The notes under the pieces are model-generated. The model searched no databases and was not told the origin of the DNA. It was given only the letters and a program-made list of their open reading frames with translations. This document shows positions 16,641 to 25,836 of a DNA stretch of 64,000 nt, one piece after another. Every line of letters begins with the position of its first letter. Position 1 is the stretch's first letter. The translations under genes were made by a program, and so were the position numbers. The stretch is from Comamonas testosteroni (GTDB lineage: Bacteria > Pseudomonadota > Gammaproteobacteria > Burkholderiales > Burkholderiaceae_C): assembly GCF_003569915.1 (NCBI RefSeq), contig NZ_KZ984442.1, positions 124,001 to 188,000 on the forward strand, read 5' to 3'.

Positions 16641-17693
16641 ATGAGCTCTTCCGCATCCTCCTCTACCCCTATTTCCTACAAAGACGCTGGTGTTGACATC
16701 GACGCAGGCGACGCACTGGTCGAGCGCATCAAGCCGCTGGCCAAGAAGACCATGCGCGAAGGCGTGATGGCCGGCATCGGCGGCTTTGGCGCCCTGTTCG
16801 AAGTGCCCAAGCGCTACAAGGAGCCCGTGCTGGTTTCCGGCACCGACGGCGTGGGCACCAAGCTCAAGCTGGCTTTCGAGTGGAATATGCACGACACCGT
16901 GGGTATCGACCTGGTCGCCATGAGCGTCAACGACGTGCTGGTGCAGGGTGCCGAGCCCCTGTTCTTCCTGGACTACTTTGCCTGCGGCAAGCTGCATGTG
17001 GACACGGCCGCTGCCGTGGTCGGCGGCATTGCCAAGGGTTGCGAGCTGTCCGGCTGCGCACTGATCGGCGGTGAAACCGCTGAAATGCCCGGCATGTACC
17101 CCGATGGCGAATATGACCTGGCAGGCTTTGCCGTGGGCGCCGTGGAAAAGTCCAAGATTCTGACCGGCCAGAACGTCAAGCCCGGTGATGTGGTGCTGGG
17201 CCTGGCCTCGCACGGCGTGCACTCCAATGGCTTCTCGCTGGTGCGCAAGTGCATCGACCGCGCCGAAGCCAATGGCTCCATCCCCGAAACACTGGACGGC
17301 AAGCCTTTCAAGGCCGCCATCATGGAACCCACCCGCCTGTACGTGAAGAACGTGCTGGCTGCGCTGGAAAAGCACCCCATCAAGGCCTTGGCCCACATCA
17401 CCGGTGGCGGCCTGCTGGAAAACATCCCCCGCGTGCTGCCCGAAGGCACTGCTGCCCACCTGAAGGCTGGCAGCTGGCCCCAGACCGAGCTGTTTGCCTG
17501 GCTGCAAAAGACCGCTGGCATTGACGATATCGAGATGAACCGCACGTTCAACAACGGTATCGGCATGGTGATCGTGGTGGCGGCTGAAGACGCTGCAGCC
17601 ACTGCTGCCACATTGGCCGATCTGGGTGAAAAGGTTTACACCATTGGGGCTATTGCTGAAATTGGCAGCGGCAAGGCCGTTGAAGTACGCTAA
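16641..17693 (+). CDS. purM: Phosphoribosylformylglycinamidine cyclo-ligase (AIR synthetase)
   Basis: 350 residues. Fifth step of purine synthesis, closing the imidazole ring with ATP. Signatures: [34 protein letters not shown] (ATP site), [41 protein letters not shown] and [16 protein letters not shown]. The ATG at 16641 precedes the family N-terminus; the longer upstream frame is not conserved. Followed after 40 bases by the AI-2E-like permease, a standard order in betaproteobacteria. Confidence 0.97.
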   Translation: MSSSASSSTPISYKDAGVDIDAGDALVERIKPLAKKTMREGVMAGIGGFGALFEVPKRYKEPVLVSGTDGVGTKLKLAFEWNMHDTVGIDLVAMSVNDVLVQGAEPLFFLDYFACGKLHVDTAAAVVGGIAKGCELSGCALIGGETAEMPGMYPDGEYDLAGFAVGAVEKSKILTGQNVKPGDVVLGLASHGVHSNGFSLVRKCIDRAEANGSIPETLDGKPFKAAIMEPTRLYVKNVLAALEKHPIKALAHITGGGLLENIPRVLPEGTAAHLKAGSWPQTELFAWLQKTAGIDDIEMNRTFNNGIGMVIVVAAEDAAATAATLADLGEKVYTIGAIAEIGSGKAVEVR

Positions 17694-17733
17694 TCGCATC
17701 TTCCATCCCCAGGCCTAGCCAACCCCAGCTTGC

Positions 17734-18795
17734 ATGACGCAGCAACTGCCCGCTCCCATCGCTTCCGAGCCACCAGCCCCTTCTAGCAAGGTCATTCTGG
17801 CGAGTTATTTACTGATGGCAGCGGTGCTGCTTCTGGTCATGCACCAGGGCCTGCTGCCGGGTCTGTTGACCGTCTGTGTGGGTTTTTTGCTCACCAGAGC
17901 GCTGACCCGGCTGCTGTCCCGCCTGGACAAGCGCCCGCGCCCCAAGCAGTTGCTGCCGCACTGGGCACAGGTGACAGCCACCGCCATTGTTATTCTGGCG
18001 CCCCTGTTGCTGCTCAGCGGCGCCCTCTCTCAAACGCGCACCTACATCACCGAAGCGCCTGCCCAGTACAAGGAGCTGCTGGACTATCTGTCCAACACCA
18101 TACTGGAGCTGCGTGAAAAGCTGCCCGCCGATATCGCAGCGCAGTTGCCCGAAGGTGCCAAGGAAATCCAGCGCTTTCTCTCGCACTATCTGGCCACCAA
18201 AGCCGGCTCCCTGGCTCTGGCCGGGCGCACCTGGCTGACCGGTCTGCTCTACGCCTATGTGGGCATCATCATCGGTGCGCTGGCTGCCGTGCGCCCGATT
18301 TCGCTGCACAGAAAGCCGCTGGTCACAGCGCTGCGGCAACGCATTCTGTTTTTTGGCGAAGCCTTCCGTCAGATCGTCGCCGCCCAGTTCTGGATTGCGA
18401 CCTTCAATACCATTCTCACGGCCATCTTTTTGCTGTTCGTCCTGCCCATCTGGGATCTGCAGCTGCCCTACACCCCGGCTCTGATCACCCTGACTTTCGT
18501 GGCGGGCCTGATCCCCATCGTCGGCAATCTGCTGTGCAACACGGTGCTGACCATTGTTGGCCTGTCGGTCTCGCCCGCCGCCGCAGCGGCCTGCCTGGCC
18601 TTTCTGATCCTGATTCACAAGGCGGAATACGTCATCAACGCCAAGGTGGTTGGCACGCGCACGCACATGGGCGTGTGGGAACTGCTGGCCGTGATGTTTG
18701 TGGCCGAGTCCGTGTTTGGCCCCGCCGGCCTAGTGGCTGCGCCGCTGTTCTACGCCTACCTCAAGAAAGAGCTGGAAGCGGCCAAGCTGGTTTGA
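17734..18795 (+). CDS. AI-2E family transporter (PerM/YdiK-like permease)
   Basis: 353 residues, about seven to eight membrane helices. The family's conserved late blocks are visible: LPYTPALITLTFVAGLIPIVGNLLCNTVLTIVGL and IHKAEYVINAKVVGTRTHM followed by ELLAVMFVAESVFGPAGLVAAPLFYAYLK. Members range from AI-2 exporters to sodium/proton antiporters, so the substrate is open. Cotranscribed with purM by position. It converges on the SirB1-like gene with 15 bases between. Confidence 0.88.
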   Translation: MTQQLPAPIASEPPAPSSKVILASYLLMAAVLLLVMHQGLLPGLLTVCVGFLLTRALTRLLSRLDKRPRPKQLLPHWAQVTATAIVILAPLLLLSGALSQTRTYITEAPAQYKELLDYLSNTILELREKLPADIAAQLPEGAKEIQRFLSHYLATKAGSLALAGRTWLTGLLYAYVGIIIGALAAVRPISLHRKPLVTALRQRILFFGEAFRQIVAAQFWIATFNTILTAIFLLFVLPIWDLQLPYTPALITLTFVAGLIPIVGNLLCNTVLTIVGLSVSPAAAAACLAFLILIHKAEYVINAKVVGTRTHMGVWELLAVMFVAESVFGPAGLVAAPLFYAYLKKELEAAKLV

Positions 18796-18810
18796 GCCTC
18801 TGGGTCACAC

Positions 18811-19659
18811 TCACATCCCCTTGCGTAGTTTGGCGATGGTTTTTTGAGCGAAATCAGCCTCATCTCCTTGAACTGATTGGGCATACCGCTCCAAATCCGA
18901 TAGCGCTCTGTCATTGGCGCCCCACTCCGCATAAGCCAGTCCGCGCGCACGCAGCAGCTCGGTATTCGCGGGCAGCAGCAGCATCAGGCGGCTGAGCACC
19001 GCCACCAGCATGCCCCAGTCGCGCTGGGAGACATGGATTTCCTGCAGATTGCGCAGCATGCGCTCCACAATGTCGCGCGGGCTGGCAGACTGCAGATACA
19101 GACCCAGCGGCGCGGCTTCATCGGGCGTGATGCCGGCCTGATCAAGAAAAGGCTGTAGCCGCTCGGCCAGCGCATTGGCCGAATATGACTCACCACTCAA
19201 GGGGTCCAGCACCACCTGCCCTTGCGGCAGCAGTACCTTGACCATGAAGTGACCGGGAAAGCTGATGCCCTCCACCGGCAGCCCGATGCTATCCGCCAGC
19301 TCCAGCCAGATCAGCGCCACGCTGATGGGAATGCCGCGCCGCGTCTGCAGCACATGGTGGATATAGCTGTTGGCCGGGTCGTAATAATTGTTCAGATTGC
19401 CCGCAAAGCCCAGCTCGCCATAGAAGAACTTGTTGAGCGCGCTGAGCTTGCGCAGGCCGTCGTCCTCGCCCGCAAGGCGCTGATTCAGGCGCACCTGCAG
19501 ACGGTCCAGCTCGGCCATCACGCCTTGCAGGTCCAGATCGGGCTCGGCATCCTGTGCAATGCTGACGGCCGCCTCCATCAGCGCAAAGTTTTCATCGCTT
19601 TGCACCAGAGAGGCAAAGTACTGCAGGGCCGTGGGGTGCTCGTCAATCGTCCAGCTCAT
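18811..19659 (-). CDS. SirB1-family transglutaminase-like protein with TPR tail
   Basis: 282 residues. Residues 75-150 form the transglutaminase-like core of the SirB1/YchA family: LSALNKFFYGELGFAGNLNNYYDPANSYIHHVLQTRRGIPISVALIW, with EGISFPGHFMVKV carrying the His and LDPLSGE the Asp. The Cys expected in the catalytic triad is not evident (RRGIPISVALI), as in other SirB1 members, so it is probably non-enzymatic. The C-terminal 100 residues are helical, TPR-like. Start at the ATG before SWTIDEHPTAL. Cellular role unknown; YchA-type proteins are widely conserved. Confidence 0.87.
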   Translation of the reverse strand: MSWTIDEHPTALQYFASLVQSDENFALMEAAVSIAQDAEPDLDLQGVMAELDRLQVRLNQRLAGEDDGLRKLSALNKFFYGELGFAGNLNNYYDPANSYIHHVLQTRRGIPISVALIWLELADSIGLPVEGISFPGHFMVKVLLPQGQVVLDPLSGESYSANALAERLQPFLDQAGITPDEAAPLGLYLQSASPRDIVERMLRNLQEIHVSQRDWGMLVAVLSRLMLLLPANTELLRARGLAYAEWGANDRALSDLERYAQSVQGDEADFAQKTIAKLRKGM

Positions 19660-19764
19660 AAGCGGCTTTGTAAGCTGCCTTGGCGGCCCTGACAAGCGAA
19701 ATACCCCTGATGTCTAGGCAGAACTTAGACTAGACGCTCATTTTTTTGAGGTTCATGCCGTTGC

Positions 19765-21330
19765 CTAGCGGCGCAGCAACTGGCGAATGTTCAGCCCCGC
19801 AATGCGCAGCACGCCAAAGTACAACACGGCCGCCGCCGCCATCAGCGCAGCCAGCAGGCCTGCGCGCAGCAGGCTGCTGGACTTCATCGCCACCCAGTCA
19901 AAATGCTGACTGCCCCAGAGCAGCAGCACGGCCAGCAGCGCACTGGCAGCCAGCACCTGGATGATGAACTTGAGCCAGCCCGGATTGGGCTGATACACGC
20001 CACGGCGCAGCAGCCCTGTCAGCAGCCAGGTGGCATTGACCAAGGCCGCCAGACCAATCGACAGCGCCAGTCCCGTGTGCTTCAGCCAGGGCACCAGCAC
20101 CAGATTGAGCAGCTGCGTGATGACCAGCACCACAATCGCGATCTTCACGGGCGTGCGAATGTCCTGGCTGGCGTAATAGCCGGGAGCCAGCACCTTGATG
20201 GCGACCAGACCCAGCAAACCCGCACCATAGCCCATCAGCGCCAGCGAAATCTGGCCTACATCGCTGTCATGCAGCGCGCCGCGATGAAATAGTGTGGCCA
20301 CCAGCGGCGTGGCAAAGGTCAGCAGACCCACGGCGCAAGGCACGGCCAGCAGCACGACCAGACGCAAGCCCCAGTCCAGCATGTTCGAGTAACGCTGTGC
20401 ATCGCCCGCTGCCTTGGCCGAGGCGAGCTGCGGCGTCAGCACCACACCCAGAGCCACGCCCAGCAGCGAGGTGGGGAACTCCATCAACCGGTCGGCGTAG
20501 AACAGCCAAGTCACGCTGCCCGGTGCCATGTACGAGGCAATCTGGGTATTGATCATCAGCGAAATCTGCGCCACGCCCACACCCAGCAAGGCCGGGCCCA
20601 TGAGCTTGAGAATGCGGCGCACACCGGCTTCATTCCATGCCTCGCGAATCGACGAGACAGAAAAACCAATACGCGGCATCAGGCTCATGGCACGCAGCGC
20701 CGGAATCTGCACCGCCAGCTGCAGCACGCCACCCAGCATCACGCCGCCAGCCATGGCATAGATGGGCTCGACCCCATATTTCTTGAGCCAGGGCGCGCCC
20801 ATCAGCGCCGCCACAATCATGCTGAGGTTGAGCAGCACAGGCGTAGCCGCAGGCACGGCAAATTTCTTCCAGGTATTGAGAATGCCGGCCGACAGCGCCA
20901 CCAGCGACATAAAGCCGATGTAGGGGAACATCCAGCGCGTCATCACCACCGCAGCCTGATAGCCATCAGGCGACTGGCGCATGCCGCTGGCCAGAAGCCA
21001 GACCAGTACCGGCGCACCAATCACGCCAACCACGCAGACCACCAGCAGCGTCCAGAACAGAATCGTCGCCACATGACTGATCAGCCCGCGCGTGGCCTCT
21101 TCCCCGTTCTGGGTCTTGCTGGCGGCCAGCACCGGCACAAACGCCTGGCTGAACGCCCCTTCTGCGAACAGACGGCGAAAGAGATTGGGAATCCTGAAGG
21201 CGACATTGAACGCGTCTGTGAGGGCATTGGCTCCAAACATGGAAGCCATGAGCAAATCACGCACCAGCCCCGAAATACGGGAGGCCAGGGTCAGCAGGGA
21301 GACAGTGGAGGCGGCTTTGAACAGTGACAC
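19765..21330 (-). CDS. murJ: Lipid II flippase MurJ
   Basis: 521 residues, MOP-superfamily membrane protein with 14 helices that moves lipid II across the inner membrane. Characteristic N-terminus SLFKAASTVSLLTLASRISGLVRDLLMASMFGANALTDAFNVAFRIPNLFRRLFAEGAFSQAFVPVL is spread over residues 2-68, with the conserved Arg residues of the cavity. I chose a GTG start at 21330 because the family begins a few residues before KAASTVS; an ATG at 21387 would add 19 unrelated residues. No clear ribosome site is seen. Divergent from rpsT, with a GC-rich repeat between. Confidence 0.93.
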   Translation of the reverse strand: MSLFKAASTVSLLTLASRISGLVRDLLMASMFGANALTDAFNVAFRIPNLFRRLFAEGAFSQAFVPVLAASKTQNGEEATRGLISHVATILFWTLLVVCVVGVIGAPVLVWLLASGMRQSPDGYQAAVVMTRWMFPYIGFMSLVALSAGILNTWKKFAVPAATPVLLNLSMIVAALMGAPWLKKYGVEPIYAMAGGVMLGGVLQLAVQIPALRAMSLMPRIGFSVSSIREAWNEAGVRRILKLMGPALLGVGVAQISLMINTQIASYMAPGSVTWLFYADRLMEFPTSLLGVALGVVLTPQLASAKAAGDAQRYSNMLDWGLRLVVLLAVPCAVGLLTFATPLVATLFHRGALHDSDVGQISLALMGYGAGLLGLVAIKVLAPGYYASQDIRTPVKIAIVVLVITQLLNLVLVPWLKHTGLALSIGLAALVNATWLLTGLLRRGVYQPNPGWLKFIIQVLAASALLAVLLLWGSQHFDWVAMKSSSLLRAGLLAALMAAAAVLYFGVLRIAGLNIRQLLRR

Positions 21331-21477
21331 GCAGCGAGTGTATGCGTTCGCGCCAAGCGCTGCTTGCCGTTCACATGCGCTTTGCACTCTGTGACAACAA
21401 GCTGAGACGCCAACTCATCGAGCCACAGATCAACCGCTTAAAACTGGCGCAACCCAGGCCAGGACAGCGAGCAAGCG

Positions 21478-21553
21478 CCGCCGCGCAGCAAAGCTGTCGT
21501 CCCCCTCCCGCGAAGCGAGAGAGGGGGAAGCGGCAAAGCCGCACAGGGGGTGC
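21478..21553 (-). repeat. GC-rich dispersed repeat, copy D (reverse orientation)
   Basis: Reverse complement of the family: on the plus strand it reads CAGCAAAGCTGTCGTCCCCC, then GCGAAGCGAGAGAGGGGGAA, GCGGCAAAGCCGC and ACAGGGGGTGC. It ends exactly where the rpsT extended -10 begins. Flanks murJ and rpsT starts. Confidence 0.8.
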
Positions 21554-21559
21554 TATAAT
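21551..21559 (+). promoter_or_regulatory. Extended -10 promoter of rpsT
   Basis: TGCTATAAT: a perfect TATAAT with the TGn extension, about 45 bases before the rpsT start. No good -35 is visible; the -35 zone lies inside repeat copy D. The start point would be near 21566. Confidence 0.7.
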
Positions 21560-21605
21560 CTCGCGTTTTGCTGACATCATCCTCAGACACACAAGGAAAT
21601 AAATC

Positions 21606-21899
21606 ATGGCAACTAAAGCCAAAAAGAACCCCCGCCTGGCTTCCGGCCGCAAGCGCGCCCGCCAGAACGTCAAGCTGAACGCTGCTAACACTTCGCTGCG
21701 TTCCAAGTACCGTACTGCTGTCAAGAATGTCGAAAAGGCTGTTGTGGCCGGCGACAAGACCAAGGCAGCTGAACTGTTTGCCAAGGCTCAGTCCGTGATC
21801 GACGCGATCGCTGACAAGGGCATCTTCCACAAGAACAAGGCAGCTCGCGATAAGAGCCGCCTGTCCGCCAAGGTCAAGACCCTGGCTCTGGCTGCTTAA
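21606..21899 (+). CDS. rpsT: 30S ribosomal protein S20
   Basis: 97 residues, basic, Ala/Lys-rich. Family pattern [41 protein letters not shown] at the start and [22 protein letters not shown] at the end. S20 binds 16S rRNA early in 30S assembly. Good AAGGAAA ribosome site nine bases upstream. Monocistronic, with its own extended -10 promoter and a terminator about 75 bases after the stop. In E. coli S20 represses its own translation; nothing here shows that directly. Confidence 0.97.
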   Translation: MATKAKKNPRLASGRKRARQNVKLNAANTSLRSKYRTAVKNVEKAVVAGDKTKAAELFAKAQSVIDAIADKGIFHKNKAARDKSRLSAKVKTLALAA

Positions 21900-21973
21900 T
21901 ACCAGCCTCCCTCAAGCACGGATGACTTCGGTCATCTGCCGTTTGTAACGGGTGCGCTGTCAGCAAAAACAAC

Positions 21974-21998
21974 TAAACCGCCTTCGGGCGGTTTTTTT
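21974..21998 (+). terminator. rpsT Rho-independent terminator
   Basis: AAACCGCC, stable TTCG tetraloop, GGCGGTTT, then a T run. Confidence 0.92.
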
Positions 21999-22012
21999 GT
22001 GCCCGCGTAATC

Positions 22013-22106
22013 AGCCCCCCCTGAGGCGCTTCGCGCCTTCCCCCCAGGGGGGACGACGGCCTTTGCTGCGGGGCGGCCCTTGCTGGCCGTCTCTGGCTTG
22101 GGGCAT
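22013..22106 (+). repeat. GC-rich dispersed repeat, copy B
   Basis: CCCCCCTGAGGCGCTTCGCG, CCTTCCCCCCAGGGGGGACG, ACGGCCTTTGCTGCGGGGCG, GCCCTTGCTGGCCGTCTCTG, then CTTGGGGCATGCC. Same block order as copies A and C. Lies just past the rpsT terminator. Confidence 0.85.
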
Positions 22107-22128
22107 GCCTAATCTTGGGTTCCAAGCA

Positions 22129-22153
22129 TAAAAAAACGCACTTCAGTGCGTTC
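22129..22153 (-). terminator. Terminator of the DUF3579 gene
   Basis: On the minus strand ACGCAC-TGAA-GTGCGT followed by seven T, about 35 bases past the DUF3579 stop codon. Confidence 0.8.
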
Positions 22154-22186
22154 GTTCATGTCCTGGTGTTTTGAAAAAGAAAGCAC

Positions 22187-22510
22187 TCAGGCTTTCTTTT
22201 TAGGCTCGTCGGGGATCAGGCAGGCTTCGGCGACTTGCAGATCGTTGTCCTTGGCAAAGTTCAGACAGAAATCCCAAGCCATGGGTTCGTAGTCGCGCAG
22301 GTCGCGGTTGATGACTACGCATTTGACGCCGTTCATCACCGTGGGCACGCACCAGGGAGAGTAGCTCAGATGACTGCCAGCGCAGGCGCCTCCAGGGCGA
22401 AACTGGCTCATGACTCCAGCCAGTCGCTCGGCCCAGTCGCTGGGTCGGAAGGTTTTGCCGGCCTGGGTCATACCCAGAATGAACAGTTCTTTGCTGGAAG
22501 GGGTAACCAT
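22187..22510 (-). CDS. DUF3579 domain protein
   Basis: 107 residues. Matches the small betaproteobacterial DUF3579 family: ELFILGMTQAGKTFRPSDWAERLAGVMSQF, with later PWCVPTVMNGVKCVVINRDLRDYEPMAWDFCLNFAKDNDLQVAEACL. Function unknown. The ATG at 22510 was chosen because the family begins there; an ATG 66 bases earlier is possible, and neither has a strong ribosome site. Divergent from argD, a neighbourhood conserved in Burkholderiales. A short palindrome TAGCTCTTATATAAGAGCTA (22579-22598) lies just upstream. Confidence 0.85.
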   Translation of the reverse strand: MVTPSSKELFILGMTQAGKTFRPSDWAERLAGVMSQFRPGGACAGSHLSYSPWCVPTVMNGVKCVVINRDLRDYEPMAWDFCLNFAKDNDLQVAEACLIPDEPKKKA

Positions 22511-22761
22511 CAAGTTTTCGCCAAAAAGATCTGGGGCCACCAGACGGGATCTCCGCCAATTCGCCCAATCAATCATTCTAGCTCTTATATAAGAGCTAGG
22601 GTAAGTAAGCAGATGTCAACCCCAGTATGACGTAGGTCCATTGCATGGCAGCGATGCGCAATGCGCAATGTTGGGGTTATCCGGGCACTCTAGAATCAAG
22701 CCTCGCTATTTTCAAGGTGCTCTCTGGCACCACTGACCATCCTTTTGAGGAGATTCCTGCA

Positions 22762-23958
22762 ATGACCGCTTTCACCGAGGTTGCCCAACCCCATGTGATG
22801 ACCACCTATGGCCGCGTGCCTATCGCTCTGGAGCGAGGCCAGGGCTGCCGCCTGTGGGACGTCAACGGCAAGGAGTACCTCGATGCACTGGGTGGCATTG
22901 CGGTCAACACTCTGGGTCACAACCACCCCAAGTTCGTGCCCGCTATTCAGGAGCAGGTCGCCAAGCTGATCCACTGCTCCAACTACTACAACGTACCCGG
23001 CCAGGAGCAACTGGCTCAGTTGCTGACCGAGCGCGCCAAGATGGACAAGGCGTTTTTCTGCAGCACCGGCCTGGAAGCCAACGAAGCGGCCATCAAGCTG
23101 GCACGCAAGTATGGCGTGGACAAGGGCATCGCCAACCCCGTGATCGTGGTGTATGACCACGCTTTCCATGGCCGCTCGCTGGGCACCATGAGCGCGACTG
23201 CCAACCCCAAGGTGCGCGAAGGCTTTGGCCCGCTGCTCGAAGGTTTCCTGCGCATTCCCGCCAACGATATCGAGGCACTGAAGAAGGCCACGGCCGACAA
23301 CCCCAATATCGTGGGCGTGATGATGGAGCCCATCCAAGGCGAAGGCGGCCTGCACCCCATGCGTGCCGAGTACATGCAGCAAGTGCGCGCGCTGTGCGAC
23401 GCCAATGACTGGCTGATGATTCTGGACGAAGTGCAGTCCGGCATGGGCCGCACTGGCAAGTGGTTTGCCCACCAGTGGGCAGGCATCGTGCCTGATGTGA
23501 TGTCTCTGGCCAAGGGCCTGGGCTCGGGCGTGCCAGTGGGCGCCATCGTGGCCAAGGGCAAGGCGGCTGAAGTCTTCAAGCCCGGCAACCATGGCACGAC
23601 GTTTGGCGGCAACCCCCTGTCCATGCGCGCTGGCATCGAAACCATCCGCATCATGGAAGAAGACGGACTGCTGGCACACACCACCAAGGTTGGTGCACAC
23701 TTGAAGGCCAAGCTGCAACAGGAACTGGGCGCCATCACTGGCGTGGTGGAAGTGCGCGGTGAGGGTCTGATCATCGGCATCGAGCTGAACAAGCCTTGCG
23801 GCGCGCTGCTCAATCGCGGCGCCGAAGCCGGTCTGCTGTTCTCCGTGACGGCTGATACCGTGGTGCGTCTGGTGCCCCCGCTGATCATGACCGAAGCCGA
23901 GGCCGACGAAGTCGTGGCCAAGCTCAAGCCGCTGATCCAGCAGTTCCTGGCTGAATGA
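22762..23958 (+). CDS. argD: Acetylornithine aminotransferase
   Basis: 398-residue class III PLP aminotransferase; converts N-acetylglutamate semialdehyde and glutamate to N-acetylornithine. Motifs: RLWDVNGKEYLDALGGIAVNTLGHNHP, FFCSTGLEANEAAIKLARKYG, FHGRSLGTMSAT, the cofactor Asp in ILDEVQSGMGRTGK, and the Schiff-base lysine K251 in SLAKGLGSGVPVGAI. GAGGAG before the ATG sets the start. Thirteen bases ahead of argF, clearly one operon. The GC and codon use match neighbours. Confidence 0.95.
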   Translation: MTAFTEVAQPHVMTTYGRVPIALERGQGCRLWDVNGKEYLDALGGIAVNTLGHNHPKFVPAIQEQVAKLIHCSNYYNVPGQEQLAQLLTERAKMDKAFFCSTGLEANEAAIKLARKYGVDKGIANPVIVVYDHAFHGRSLGTMSATANPKVREGFGPLLEGFLRIPANDIEALKKATADNPNIVGVMMEPIQGEGGLHPMRAEYMQQVRALCDANDWLMILDEVQSGMGRTGKWFAHQWAGIVPDVMSLAKGLGSGVPVGAIVAKGKAAEVFKPGNHGTTFGGNPLSMRAGIETIRIMEEDGLLAHTTKVGAHLKAKLQQELGAITGVVEVRGEGLIIGIELNKPCGALLNRGAEAGLLFSVTADTVVRLVPPLIMTEAEADEVVAKLKPLIQQFLAE

Positions 23959-23970
23959 AAGATTTGTCGA

Positions 23971-24903
23971 ATGACAGCCATCAAACACTATCTGCAATTT
24001 TCTGATTTCACGGCCGACGAGTACGACTACCTGCTGTCGCGCGCGGCCCTGATCAAGAAAAAGTTCAAGGGCTACGAAAAGCACCACACGCTGACCGACC
24101 GCACCATGGCCATGATCTTCGAGAAGGCCAGCACCCGTACGCGTGTGAGCTTTGAAGCCGGCATGTACCAGCTGGGCGGCTCGGTCGTGCATCTGACCAG
24201 CGGTGACAGCCAGCTGGGCCGCTCCGAGCCTATCGAGGACAGCGCCCGCGTCATCAGCCGCATGACCGATCTGGTCATGATCCGCACCTTTGGCCAGGAC
24301 CGCATCGAGCGCTTTGCCGAATTCTCGCGCGTGCCCGTCATCAACGGCCTGACCAACGAGTTCCACCCCTGCCAGATCCTGGCCGACATCTTTACCTTTA
24401 TCGAGCATCGCGGCTCCATCAAGGGCAAGGTCGTGGCCTGGGTCGGTGATGGCAACAATATGGCCAACACCTGGCTGCAAGCGGCGGATCTGCTGGGCTT
24501 CAAGCTGCACATCTCCACCCCCGGTGGCTACGAAGTGGACGAGCAACTGGCCTTCAACGGCAAGCCCGTGCACCCTGGCTGCTACGAAGTCTTCAAAAGC
24601 CCGCTGGATGCCTGCAAGGGCGCCGATCTGGTCACCACCGATGTGTGGACCAGCATGGGCTACGAAGCCGAAAACGAAGAGCGCCGCAAGGCCTTTGCCG
24701 ACTGGTGCGTGGACGCCGAAATGATGGCCGCCGCCAAGTCCGATGCCCTGTTCATGCACTGCCTGCCCGCCCACCGTGGCGAGGAAGTGGAAGCCGACGT
24801 GATCGACGGCCCCCAATCCGTCGTCTGGGATGAAGCAGAAAATCGCATGCATGTGCAAAAGGCACTGATGGAATACCTGCTGCTGGGCCGCCAACCCGGC
24901 TGA
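23971..24903 (+). CDS. argF: Ornithine carbamoyltransferase
   Basis: 310 residues; makes citrulline from ornithine and carbamoyl phosphate. Carbamoyl-phosphate loop STRTR (54-58), HPCQILAD in the middle, the ornithine-side loop, and HCLPAHRGEEV near the end, where the Cys and Leu contact ornithine. Length is typical of the anabolic enzyme. Second gene of argD-argF; a terminator lies about 70 bases after the stop. Confidence 0.96.
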   Translation: MTAIKHYLQFSDFTADEYDYLLSRAALIKKKFKGYEKHHTLTDRTMAMIFEKASTRTRVSFEAGMYQLGGSVVHLTSGDSQLGRSEPIEDSARVISRMTDLVMIRTFGQDRIERFAEFSRVPVINGLTNEFHPCQILADIFTFIEHRGSIKGKVVAWVGDGNNMANTWLQAADLLGFKLHISTPGGYEVDEQLAFNGKPVHPGCYEVFKSPLDACKGADLVTTDVWTSMGYEAENEERRKAFADWCVDAEMMAAAKSDALFMHCLPAHRGEEVEADVIDGPQSVVWDEAENRMHVQKALMEYLLLGRQPG

Positions 24904-24970
24904 TCGGCTACGCCCTGGCTCATCTGCATACCGCCACAACCATGCACCTGAGCCACATCACATCTCCCAA

Positions 24971-25009
24971 CCGCCAGCGGGCCTTGCGCCAGCTGGCGGT
25001 TTTCTTTTG
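24971..25009 (+). terminator. argDF Rho-independent terminator
   Basis: CCGCCAGC and GCTGGCGG arms with a loop of about 14 bases, followed by TTTTCTTTT. Confidence 0.8.
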
Positions 25010-25312
25010 TCCGCTGCGCCCCAGCATGGGCGATGTGCGCTACGGCCAGCGCGGCGGCTTGCTGGCCCTGCGTCAGCCGCATATTGCACGCCACAGCCGC
25101 GTGCCTTCCGTCTATGGGCCACGCAAGCGCTTTGCAGCCCATGTGCGTGCGCTGTATGTGCGCATCCACACCTTCTATCTGAAGTTTCTTCAAGGCCACA
25201 CCTAGTGGCCAGGCCCTGAGGTTGCCCCGCGACCTCGCTCACACAAGCCAAAACCGTCCTTTTAAGAGAGGAGGACGGCGTGACTGCGATGCCTGAATTT
25301 TGAAGAAACACA
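25010..25312. other. Intergenic stretch, no convincing gene
   Basis: Open frames exist on both strands (for example 24942-25205 and 25007-25219, plus strand) but they cross or abut the argF terminator, lack ribosome sites and show no recognisable domain. A purine-rich AAGAGAGGAGGACGG lies at 25262-25276, about 40 bases before the cysteine-cluster gene and too far to be its ribosome site. Confidence 0.5.
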
Positions 25313-25678
25313 ATGACCTCCCCTGTTCACCCCTGCCTGACCTGCGGCGTGTGCTGCACCAACTACCGTGTGGAGTTTTCCATTTACGAGCTGCAATCCA
25401 TGGGCGGCACCGTGCCTGACGATATGGCGCATGAGGTACCCGGCAAGGGCAACCGTGCCCGCATGAATGGCACGGAAAAACACCCCGTGCGCTGCGTGGC
25501 CCTGCGCGAGCTGCCCGAGGTGGGTGAAGGCTGCATAGGCTGTGGAATCTACGAGCAGCGCTCACGCCCCTGCCGCGACTTTCCGTTTGCCTCCTATGGC
25601 TGCCACGACACGCGCGCCAAGTTCGGCCTGCCAGAACTGGCTCAGGATGAGGTGGAGCTGTGGCTGGAAGCGGCTTGA
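25313..25678 (+). CDS. YkgJ-family cysteine cluster protein
   Basis: 121 residues, PF03692-type putative iron/zinc-chelating protein. N-terminal CxxCxxCC (C8, C11, C14, C15), with later Cys in VRCVAL, EGCIGCGIYEQRSRPCRDFPF and YGCHD, the usual pattern. No signal peptide, so cytosolic. It is a paralogue of the gene at 28553, and the two bracket the ferrous-iron transport genes, suggesting a role in metal handling; that is inference, since the family has no settled function. Single gene, ending in a dispersed repeat and a terminator. Confidence 0.85.
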   Translation: MTSPVHPCLTCGVCCTNYRVEFSIYELQSMGGTVPDDMAHEVPGKGNRARMNGTEKHPVRCVALRELPEVGEGCIGCGIYEQRSRPCRDFPFASYGCHDTRAKFGLPELAQDEVELWLEAA

Positions 25679-25709
25679 ATCGGACCTAAGGGACCTGCTT
25701 TCTGGATAT

Positions 25710-25770
25710 TTGAGCCAAACAAGGCTCAAGTCCATAAAACATATACGCTGATAGCTATCATTTTTGATAA
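25710..25770. repeat. AT-rich dispersed repeat, copy 5
   Basis: Starts with a perfect dyad TTGAGCC-aaacaa-GGCTCAA, continues AGTCCATAAAACATATACGC and ends TGATAGCTATCATTTTTGATA. Lies between convergent genes just before a terminator. Confidence 0.75.
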
Positions 25771-25792
25771 CACCCATCAAACAAAAGGCCTG

Positions 25793-25821
25793 AGCCACCA
25801 TGCGGTCGCTCAGGCCTTTTT
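25793..25821. terminator. Bidirectional terminator between YkgJ and the Feo operon
   Basis: AAAAGGCCTGAGC and GCTCAGGCCTTTTT arms around about 11 bases; T runs on both strands. Confidence 0.85.
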
Positions 25822-25836
25822 GCGAGAAGTGAAAGC

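Noticed and set aside
22579..22598. Perfect palindrome TAGCTCTTATATAAGAGCTA as a specific operator of DUF3579
   Set aside because: Same TAGCTCTTAT-type words recur in the AT-rich repeat family, so it is more likely a short member of that family.
22696..24939. 747-codon open frame on the minus strand
   Set aside because: Lies wholly opposite argD and argF; His/Gly/Ala-rich nonsense composition from high-GC codon bias, no domain.
24942..25205. 87-codon frame downstream of argF
   Set aside because: Contains the argDF terminator within its first third, lacks a ribosome site and has no recognisable domain.
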